From an uncultured Eggerthella sp. (GTDB taxonomy: Bacteria > Actinomycetota > Coriobacteriia > Coriobacteriales > Eggerthellaceae): DNA of 15,674 nucleotides. Position 1 is the stretch's first letter; each line of letters begins with the position of its first letter. Of the stretch, positions 7,505-13,688 are shown one piece after another. Position numbers and translations under genes: made by a program. The stretch covers positions 1 to 15,674 of the forward strand of contig URVA01000025.1 in NCBI GenBank assembly GCA_900551155.1. The letters are read 5' to 3'. Below the pieces are notes generated by a model. The model was not told the DNA's origin. It saw only the letters and a list, made by a program, of their open reading frames with translations, and did no database searches.

Positions 7505-7594
7505 GTTAAATACATGCAAGGCTGACACAGCAAGTAAGAGTGATTTGCACTCTTTTATATAAAGTTAGCCTTCCATGTTGATCATGTATTAACC
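7505..7594 (+). promoter_or_regulatory. Structured guaA leader, candidate cis-regulatory RNA
   Basis: Three nested stems can form. The outer one pairs GTTAAATACATG (7505-7516) with CATGTATTAAC (7583-7593), 11 bp with one bulged A. The middle one pairs AAGGCTGAC (7518-7526) with GTTAGCCTT (7564-7572), 9 bp with one G-U. The inner one pairs AAGAGTG (7536-7542) with CACTCTT (7548-7554) around ATTTG. A symmetric 9/9 internal loop separates the last two stems. An alternative CATG at 7574-7577 can compete for the outer strand. The structure ends 7 nt before the guaA ribosome site, so it could control translation. It lacks the conserved core of the purine riboswitch. No known class was recognised. 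Confidence 0.5.
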
Positions 7595-7613
7595 GCTATC
7601 GAAGGAGCTTCAT

Positions 7614-9239
7614 TTGACTACTTCAGCTACCAGCGCCACAAACAACGCCACCGAAACTGTTTTGGTTTTGGATTTTGGCGCACAGTATGGCCAGCTTATT
7701 GCTCGTCGTGTTCGCGATTTGAAAGTGTATTCGGAAATTGTTCCTTGCGATACTCCTGCGGACGAAATTGCTGCTAAAAAACCAGCTGCTCTTATTTTGA
7801 GTGGTGGTCCTGCAAGTGTGTACGCCGAAGATGCTCCTTCTGTAGATCCTGGCGTATTCGAACTAGGTATTCCTGTACTGGGATTCTGCTACGGTCAGCA
7901 GATCATGGCTACCACCTTGGGAGGCAGCGTTGGCCACACCGAAAAAGGTGAATACGGCCCTGCCCCACTGACGCGTTGCGATACAGCAAACGGCGCGGGC
8001 GCTTCCGCTCTGCTTGGCGATACTCCAGCAGAGCAAACGGTGTGGATGAGCCATCGCGATGCCGTAAGCGAAGTTCCTGAAGGATTTGTTGTAACTTCTA
8101 CTACCGATGTATGTCCTGTAGCTTCCATGGAATGCGCCGAGCGCAAACTCTACGCAACTCAGTTCCATCCCGAGGTTAAGCACACCGAATACGGCAATCA
8201 GATGCTTTCCAACTTCCTGTTCAACATCTGTGGTTTACAGCCTACTTGGACTATGGATTCTATTATTGAAGACTCCATTGCTGCAATTCGCGAACAGGTT
8301 GGTGATAACCGCGTAATCCTTGGTCTTTCTGGCGGCGTTGATTCTTCGGTAGTTGCCGCGCTGTGCTCCAAGGCGATTGGCAAGCAGTTGGTTTGCGTGT
8401 TCGTTAATCACGGCCTGCTTCGCAAGAATGAGCCTGAAGAGGTTGAAGAGGTATTCACCAAGCAGTTTGACGTTGACTTTATTCACGTACACGCTGAAGA
8501 GCGCTATGCAAAGCTGCTTGATGGCGTTACTGATCCTGAACAGAAGCGCAAGATTATTGGTACCCAGTTCTGGGAAGAATTCTTTGCTGTTGCACAGGAT
8601 TTGGACGGTGTGAAGTTCTTGGCTCAGGGAACTATTTATCCTGACATTATTGAAAGCGGTGCGCGCAAGACTGGTGGCAAGGCTTCCACCATTAAGAGTC
8701 ACCACAATTTGATCCCCTTCCCAGAAGGCGTTCACTTTGATTTGATTGAGCCATTGGATCACTTCTTTAAGGATGAGGTTCGTGCATTAGGTACTGCACT
8801 TGGTTTGCCTGATCACATCGTTCATCGTCAACCTTTCCCAGGACCTGGCTTGGCAATTCGCATTATTGGTGCGGTAAGCCCTGAGAAGCTTGAGATTCTG
8901 AAGAACGCTGATGCCATCGTTCGCGAAGAGTTGGATGCCTACAACCAGCGCCTGTACGAAGAAACAGGTGAGCGCAATTCTGAGCATTCTTGTTGGCAGT
9001 ACTTTGCCGTATTGCCTGACATTAAGAGTGTTGGTGTTATGGGTGATGAACGCACCTATCAACGCCCCATCATTTTACGTGCGGTAGAGTCGAGCGACGC
9101 AATGACTGCTGACTGGGCAAAGCTCCCCTACGATGTGCTTGCAAAGATTTCGAGCCGCATTGTTGCTGAGGTTCCTGGCGCAAACCGCGTATGCTACGAC
9201 ATTACGAGTAAGCCACCTGCCACGATTGAGTGGGAATAA
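7614..9239 (+). CDS. guaA: GMP synthase (glutamine-hydrolysing)
   Basis: Converts XMP to GMP using ATP and glutamine, the last step of guanine nucleotide synthesis. The protein has 541 residues, close to the family norm. The N-terminal class I glutamine amidotransferase shows VLVLDFGAQYGQLIARRVRD at its start, nucleophile Cys92 in GFCYGQQ, and His185/Glu187 in QFHPEVKH. The ATP-pyrophosphatase domain has its P-loop LSGGVDSS at 238-245, and the C-terminal dimerisation domain ends KPPATIEWE. The start is a TTG at 7614, supported by GAAGGAG 6 nt upstream and by family alignment. It is alone in its unit: a structured leader precedes it and a strong terminator follows. The next genes downstream are accessory. 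Confidence 0.97.
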   Translation: MTTSATSATNNATETVLVLDFGAQYGQLIARRVRDLKVYSEIVPCDTPADEIAAKKPAALILSGGPASVYAEDAPSVDPGVFELGIPVLGFCYGQQIMATTLGGSVGHTEKGEYGPAPLTRCDTANGAGASALLGDTPAEQTVWMSHRDAVSEVPEGFVVTSTTDVCPVASMECAERKLYATQFHPEVKHTEYGNQMLSNFLFNICGLQPTWTMDSIIEDSIAAIREQVGDNRVILGLSGGVDSSVVAALCSKAIGKQLVCVFVNHGLLRKNEPEEVEEVFTKQFDVDFIHVHAEERYAKLLDGVTDPEQKRKIIGTQFWEEFFAVAQDLDGVKFLAQGTIYPDIIESGARKTGGKASTIKSHHNLIPFPEGVHFDLIEPLDHFFKDEVRALGTALGLPDHIVHRQPFPGPGLAIRIIGAVSPEKLEILKNADAIVREELDAYNQRLYEETGERNSEHSCWQYFAVLPDIKSVGVMGDERTYQRPIILRAVESSDAMTADWAKLPYDVLAKISSRIVAEVPGANRVCYDITSKPPATIEWE

Positions 9240-9349
9240 ATTATTTAAGCCTTTGAACTGCGGATTTTCCGTCCGTGACGTTCCACAACATGTCGCGATG
9301 GTATCAAAATGTGGATAACCACCAGCGATTTCGCAAGAGTAAAACCTTG

Positions 9350-9389
9350 AGAGACCCCCTGAAATCAACCGATTCAGGGGGTCTCTTTA
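9350..9389 (+). terminator. Strong hairpin terminator after guaA
   Basis: A perfect 14-bp stem (AGAGACCCCCTGAA at 9350-9363 with TTCAGGGGGTCTCT at 9373-9386) encloses a 9-nt loop and is followed by a short CTTTAT tract. The stem strength and place 110 nt after the guaA stop fit an intrinsic terminator. The T-run is short, so efficiency is uncertain. Confidence 0.8.
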
Positions 9390-9418
9390 TGGATTCTGAC
9401 CTGCACATATATGCGCCA

Positions 9419-9476
9419 TTTACTCTAACTTCGCGCACGCTGCGGACACCGCGGCAGCTGGCGAATGGAGAGTAAA
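9419..9476. repeat. Nested inverted repeat of 58 bp
   Basis: Three nested arms: TTTACTCT (9419-9426) with AGAGTAAA (9469-9476), TTCGC (9430-9434) with GCGAA (9461-9465), GCTGC (9439-9443) with GCAGC (9454-9458). A further AGAGTAAA copy lies at 9488-9495. No T-run follows on either strand. It may be an RNA hairpin or a recombination-related palindrome at the edge of the accessory region. Confidence 0.5.
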
Positions 9477-9508
9477 GGAAAAACCGAAGAGTAAATTGTC
9501 CCAGTAAG

Positions 9509-9720
9509 GTGTCCCAGCTAGCGAAAATTGCCCGTGAAACTCAAAGCCAACTCAACGGCGTCGAAGATGGTGGCTTACTAAGAAAGCTAACCAGAAAGAA
9601 GGTAAACTCGTCTTTCCAGCCGAGTCCAGAAAAGTAATTTCAGAACCGACTCTTGAAGATGTTCGCATTGATAAAAGAAAGGGCTCTATCGTAAAAGGCA
9701 AGAAGCGACAAAGTGATTAG
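9509..9720 (+). pseudogene. Remnant of an unrecognised gene in two frames
   Basis: One frame from 9509 reads VSQLAKIARETQSQLNGVED and stops at 9637. A second frame, open from 9538 to the TAG at 9720, reads WLTKKANQKEGKLVFPAES and then continues to KGKKRQSD. Both stretches have protein-like composition and would join with one frameshift near 9565-9575, leaving about the last 70 residues of a lost gene. There is no start with a ribosome site. No family is recognised. It could also be chance open frame. Confidence 0.35.
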
Positions 9721-10087
9721 CTTTGTTGGTTCAAATTACTTATTAAATTTAAGAAAAGTGGTCAGAATCGGTTAATACATATAATGGTGAAATTTAATGC
9801 CTCTCTTAAGCGGGCATAATTTCCCATCTTCAATTGATTATTTCGTCTTTGTTTTATTAATCCGCGCAGAAACAAGGGTTATAAAGCAGTCATCAGGGAA
9901 TAATCACAAGTGGTTCGAAGGCTTTCAACGCTGAAAAAAGGTTCTAATCCCTCCGCCACAATCTGTTTCCCATTGGAACAAATATTGAAACTCGGTCTAA
10001 CCGCGTTTTATTTGAATTTCGGCATTTATTTTGTCGCTGTCACATGATGATATCCACCTCATGAAGAGCCCCTAAGGAGATATATCT
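9721..10087. other. AT-rich intergenic region without a clear gene
   Basis: A TATAAT at 9780-9785 lacks a matching -35. An imperfect hairpin with arms ATGCC/GGCAT lies around 9790-9825. The stretch 9908-9967 has tRNA-like pieces (AGTGGTTCGAAGGC and GGTTCTAATCC) but no full cloverleaf. A good ribosome site AAGGAG sits at 10074-10079 with no ATG at the expected distance; an in-frame ATT at 10088 lies 8 nt after it. Confidence 0.4.
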
Positions 10088-10156
10088 ATTAGAAAACGAT
10101 TGAGAGCTTATGTGATACTCTATCTATTGGTTATAAATCTATCGATTAGGTTAAAC

Positions 10157-10606
10157 ATGAGTAGAAAAATTATCTCTATTGCATTAGTAGTCTGTTTTAC
10201 GATTTGCTGCATTGGTGTAACAGGATGCTCATCGAATACCTCCACTGAGAGCTCCACCAATAACGATGCACAAGAGACAACAAATCTTGCAGATGGTTCC
10301 GAGAGCAAAATAGGCACTCCAGTTGCCTTTCTGATTTGGAACTGCTCAGATCAAAGCTCTTTCGTCAGTATCCATGAGACACCAGAATATACAGAAGCCG
10401 TAGGTGCTAAGTGGATAACAAATGATACTTTCGGCTTCTGCTCAGACAAAGGTACCCATATAAATGGTAAATTCACCGATGACTGGGATTCAGAATTAGA
10501 ACAATTTAAACCCGAATTTTGGACCGATGACGGAACTAAAGTAATTCATCCCTCCAACGGTGGCGTATGGGCTATTGAGCGATCAGGAGATTTAATTTTT
10601 ATATAA
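10157..10606 (+). CDS. Small lipoprotein of unknown function
   Basis: 149 residues from the ATG at 10157. The N-terminus has the charged start MSRK, a hydrophobic stretch (IISIALVVCFTICCIG) and the lipobox VTGC with the lipidated Cys at 24, followed by a Ser/Thr/Asn-rich spacer. The mature part (about residues 50-149) is acidic and Trp-containing (WNCSDQ, FWTDDG, GGVWAIE) and is not recognised. It would be exported and anchored in the outer leaflet of the cell membrane. The ribosome site before this ATG is weak (TTAGG). The same frame is open further upstream, through TTG at 10100 to ATT at 10088, which lies 8 nt after a strong AAGGAG; a mutated start there is possible. No partner gene is evident. 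Confidence 0.7.
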   Translation: MSRKIISIALVVCFTICCIGVTGCSSNTSTESSTNNDAQETTNLADGSESKIGTPVAFLIWNCSDQSSFVSIHETPEYTEAVGAKWITNDTFGFCSDKGTHINGKFTDDWDSELEQFKPEFWTDDGTKVIHPSNGGVWAIERSGDLIFI

Positions 10607-10716
10607 CCAGAACAATGAATTCTCTTAAAACCGAAACAAAACATCACCAGAGCATAATCACCTACAACTTGAAATATTCCGAACGCAATCTATGGCATGC
10701 ACATTATTGAGTATGA

Positions 10717-10899
10717 ATGTGTCTACAACGTAATGTTCAGCTTTTCATAAGTGACGAAGGATTTACAATCGAAGCGTCTCTAGCTACCCAAGAGTATCCG
10801 CCAAAAAGGAATGTGGACTTAGTCGTTTCGGACACTGAAGGCAGAAATGAACGAAGATGTTTTCCCATACACATGCTGAATTCCAACCTCAAAACATAA
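10717..10899 (+). CDS. Possible short or broken hypothetical ORF
   Basis: 60 codons containing LFISDEGFTIEASL and KRNVDLVVSD, with plausible composition but no ribosome site. A different frame just upstream (10697-10750) reads MHIIEYECVYN and stops at TAA, and the two could be parts of one decayed gene joined by a frameshift near 10735. No family is recognised, and chance cannot be excluded. Confidence 0.25.
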   Translation: MCLQRNVQLFISDEGFTIEASLATQEYPPKRNVDLVVSDTEGRNERRCFPIHMLNSNLKT

Positions 10900-10924
10900 T
10901 GCTTTAGCCTTCCTCAAACATATC

Positions 10925-11429
10925 CGAAAACACAGAAGCATCGAGGTCGAGACGCTGGCAAGATCGAACTTAAACAATTTCAAATGTTTGCGAATCAACA
11001 TATCTGGAAGAAATTTTCACGTTGCAACAGCGTTGTACTCAAATCGTGTTGCAGCACAGGCAAGACCACATATGAAGCACTTTCCACATGACTCATCAGC
11101 AGTTGCCGCCTCTTCCTAGGATAAATATCCTCACGAATAGCCAATCCACGATCTTCGATGGCAGCAGGCAATAACCACGTTGTATCATTGATGCTGAAAT
11201 CGCGCTTGAAGTAATTGCGCAGTAAGGGCTCAAAACGGCTCCTGAATGAACGTCGGAGTCATACGGCCTACGCCCAATTCAAGAAACAGGTACTGATTCA
11301 AGTAACTCGCACAATCCTATATCAAGCAACTGACTTGGGCGCTTTTTGCCTAGCAGAAACCTGGTTAAAATTACGAATTACACCCAAGTCGACATCTCCT
11401 TCGTCGACTTTGTCAAAATATTCAATCAC
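10925..11429 (-). pseudogene. Decayed gene spread over four reading frames
   Basis: Read on the minus strand, consecutive segments look protein-like but change frame: 11429-11322 (VIEYFDKVDEGDVDLGVIRN, then stop), 11316-11230 (SYLNQYLFLELGVGRMTPTF, then stop), 11258-10995 (FEPLLRNYFKRDFSINDTTW, continuing 60 more residues to a stop), and from 11001 (MLIRKHLKLFKFDLAS). Each junction overlaps or nearly abuts, as expected from single-base indels in one ancestral gene of at least 160 residues. No start codon with a ribosome site is seen. The family is not recognised. Confidence 0.5.
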
Positions 11430-11455
11430 GATACAGTACGGGAATGGAGGGTCTT

Positions 11456-11836
11456 ATGCGTAAGGCACAAATCGCTATCGTTGTAGCAGAACTAGGAATG
11501 CTTGCGTTTGCTATCTTCGCATTTTGGATATTTATCGAAGAATTGGATGCGATAGAATATGGAATGCTTTACGTGTGGGGACTTATGCCTTTCACATCAT
11601 TCATCACGTCACTCGTTACAGGCATGCTTAGAATATGGAATCGCTACGGGGCATTGTGGCCCGCCTTATGTGCAGTCCTCATTTCCCTGCTTCCCTACGT
11701 TACATTCGACACTGCCTATGTACTTCATTCAGGAAATCTTTTAGTTCCCGATCTTACGATGTCCATTGGCGGCTGTGCCGTTTCGTATGCCGATTTCGTC
11801 ACAGGGACCATAGTTCGAACTACCAAAAAAGTTTGA
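11456..11836 (+). CDS. Small membrane protein of unknown function
   Basis: 126 residues from the ATG at 11456, chosen because GGAGG lies 5 nt upstream; an in-frame ATG at 11444 overlaps that site. Hydrophobic stretches lie at about 6-27 (IAIVVAELGMLAFAIFAFW), 38-57 (GMLYVWGLMPFTSFIT), 66-86 (LWPALCAVLISLLPYV) and perhaps 100-117, giving three or four membrane spans with the short basic tail TKKV. No known domain is recognised. It is flanked by a decayed gene upstream and a convergent truncated gene downstream, so it may be one of the few intact genes here. Confidence 0.6.
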   Translation: MRKAQIAIVVAELGMLAFAIFAFWIFIEELDAIEYGMLYVWGLMPFTSFITSLVTGMLRIWNRYGALWPALCAVLISLLPYVTFDTAYVLHSGNLLVPDLTMSIGGCAVSYADFVTGTIVRTTKKV

Positions 11837-11869
11837 CAGACGATAGTACTAAATAATCAGTAATCCCTA

Positions 11870-12949
11870 CTATGCAAGAGCTTGCAACTGATCAAGTAGC
11901 GCACGAGTACGTTCTTGAGTTACATTAGCGCCGGTACTGTATACATAGCTTGACGTAAACGATGATCCCATACCGCTTTTTCTGGATTCTTCCATCTCTG
12001 CATTGCGATAATCTTCCCAATCCGCCTGTTCAGTGGCTAACTGTGTAGCATCAGCCTCCGATAAATTACTCGCTAAATAGTCATAGACTTTATTCATGAG
12101 ACTATCCCACATTCCATAGACCTTTTTAGTGCCTTCGTTTTCAGCAGTTTGCCCACCATACGGATCGAGCTCAAGAACATAGTTATCCTGCTCGGTATAC
12201 TCAGCTTCAAGTTCTTTTAGCTTACTGGCAATTTCTTGTTTACGCTGCTCTTCAGCAGCTTGTTGAACTTTGGCCATTGCAGCATCTTTGAACTGCTGAA
12301 CGCTAGACTCATCCATACCAGCATTGATAAGAGCAGTTGCGATTGATTCGATATATTCGTTTGTGACTGAAAGAGGATCCATAGGTTCAAGAGTAATGCC
12401 TACCCCTACCGCAGTACTTGTTCCATCAGAGCTACCACTAGCGCTATTCGTTTCAGTAGAAGAATCGTCATTGGCATTATCTTCACTCGTGCCATCAGTA
12501 TTGCTGCTGCTACCCGCATCTTCGGAATTTGGAACTGCTCCGTCTGTTATTTCGAACGTTTCTGCAGTATCAGGAAGACTATATACCGTACCGTCACTCG
12601 TAATTGGAGAAGAAACAACGGTTAAAGAATAAGTACCATGCATAAACGAAAGAAATTCAGCTGATTGGTCACCAATAAGATGATCTTCCGATACCGTATT
12701 TCCTTCAAAATCAGTACCTTCAATATGCACCGGAATTGGCGTAGATGTTGCAGTATCATAGCCTTTGGCAGATATTACAATATTTTCCGAATACGCTTGG
12801 TGCATTACCGAAGCAGTCATGCAGGAGGACTTTTGGACTTTGCCAGAAAGCACGATTGAACGTGCCGCAGCGTTTTCAATTGGCATAGAGCAAAGTCTGT
12901 ATGGAATGAGCGTCGACAAAATCGATAAGTCAATTGCTGATGACCGCAT
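11870..12949 (-). pseudogene. 5'-truncated secreted protein with C-terminal LprI-like (DUF1311) domain
   Basis: The open frame has 359 codons, but only residues from about 33 on (VLSGKVQKSS, below 12853) look native; the first 30 are antisense to a plus-strand gene fragment and contain no signal peptide or lipobox. Residues 55-137 look like an Ig-type beta domain (PVHIEGTDFEGNTV), 140-180 are a Ser/Asn/Asp/Thr linker typical of exported proteins, 213-255 are a likely coiled coil, and 278-356 match the LprI/DUF1311 pattern (WDSLMNKVYDYL, WEDYRNAE, TQERTRALLDQL). LprI proteins are envelope lysozyme inhibitors in mycobacteria; most relatives are uncharacterised. The gene has probably lost its promoter, start and signal peptide, so it is likely inactive. 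It converges with the small membrane protein gene. Confidence 0.65.
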
Positions 12950-12992
12950 ACTGAAATGGAAAGAGGACGCCCAATTTCGAAAAAAGGCGTGA
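12819..12992 (+). pseudogene. 3' fragment of an unrecognised gene
   Basis: 57 codons reading QEDFWTLPESTIERAAAF then IGIEQSLYGMSVDKIDKSIA and KWKEDAQFRKKA, ending in TGA. The composition is that of a soluble helical C-terminus. There is no ribosome site before the ATG at 12819, and upstream the frame is antisense to the LprI-like gene, so the 5' end is missing. The family is not recognised. Confidence 0.4.
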
Positions 12993-13127
12993 CATCGGAA
13001 GCGTCGATGCCTCTCTTTCAGGGTCCATGCCCAATCGAAGTCGAAAATCGTCTGCAGATTCCATAGAGAGAAGCCAGAGGAGGCTACCTGCGGCGCGAGG
13101 ATCAGGCGAAGACGCCAGGAGCTGGGG

Positions 13128-13688
13128 ATGACGCAGCTCGACCTGGCGGAGAGGACGGGGCTTTCCGAGGCCGCCGTCCGCAGCTACGAGCTGGGGACCC
13201 GCAACCCCAAGGACGCGCATCGCAAGGCCATCGCCGAGGCGCTGGGCGTGTCGGCCGACTACCTGCGGGAGCACGACGGGTACCGCGAGAGCGAGATAGT
13301 CCACTTCCTCATGGAGATGGAGGACGCGGGGTTCCTGAGGCCCGTCCTGATAGACGGCACGGCCTACGTGATGCCGGTACAGGCGAACCTCGAGGACGGC
13401 ATCCAGGAGTGGGCCGAGAAGGAGCGCGACTGGCGCTTCGAGAAGATCGGCGAGGAGGAGTACCTCCGCTGGAAGGCCTCCTACGACCCCGCAGGCGCGC
13501 AAAGGCGCATCGCAGGCGGGGGCGCCAACAGCCATTTCAATTGGGACAAGGCGAAGATGGGCTCCGAACAGATGGAGGAGGAGCTAGCGAAGCTTCCGAG
13601 CGAGAATGATAGAGAAGCGATTCGGTCGGCGCTTGAGAACCACAACGAGAAAAAGCACTCATGCAAAGATGGGAGAGATGATTTATGA
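13128..13688 (+). CDS. XRE-family helix-turn-helix protein, start region possibly damaged
   Basis: 186 residues from the ATG at 13128 (AGGAG 6 nt upstream). A Cro/C1-type HTH is clear: TQLDLAERTGLSEAAVRSYE then LGTRNP and a third helix pair to about residue 47 (ALGVSADYL). Its first helix is encoded before this ATG, in frame, at about 13095-13127 (ARIRRRRQELG), but that open stretch back to a TGA at 12990-12992 has no usual start codon, so the native start seems lost or replaced. Residues 88-121 (EWAEKERDW, EEYLRWKASYDP) resemble the tail of many XRE regulators; 137-186 are of different, lower-GC composition. It overlaps the following ATPase gene by 4 nt (ATGA), so it is probably its cotranscribed regulator or partner. 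The 13.06-13.55 kb DNA is strikingly GC-rich compared with its surroundings. Confidence 0.8.
   Translation: MTQLDLAERTGLSEAAVRSYELGTRNPKDAHRKAIAEALGVSADYLREHDGYRESEIVHFLMEMEDAGFLRPVLIDGTAYVMPVQANLEDGIQEWAEKERDWRFEKIGEEEYLRWKASYDPAGAQRRIAGGGANSHFNWDKAKMGSEQMEEELAKLPSENDREAIRSALENHNEKKHSCKDGRDDL

Noticed and set aside
7505..7594. Guanine (purine) riboswitch upstream of guaA
   Set aside because: The conserved junction sequences of that class are not seen and there is only one apical hairpin instead of two.
9908..9967. Possible tRNA: D-arm-like AGTGGTTCGAAGGC and T-loop-like GGTTCTAATCC followed by CTCCGCCACA
   Set aside because: No pairing acceptor stem, the T-stem does not pair, and the space between the arms is too short for a proper anticodon arm. 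At most a decayed tRNA or an att-like remnant.
12930..13535. Long minus-strand open frame (201 codons) in the high-GC patch
   Set aside because: It is antisense to the clear XRE helix-turn-helix frame; long empty frames are expected in high-GC DNA.
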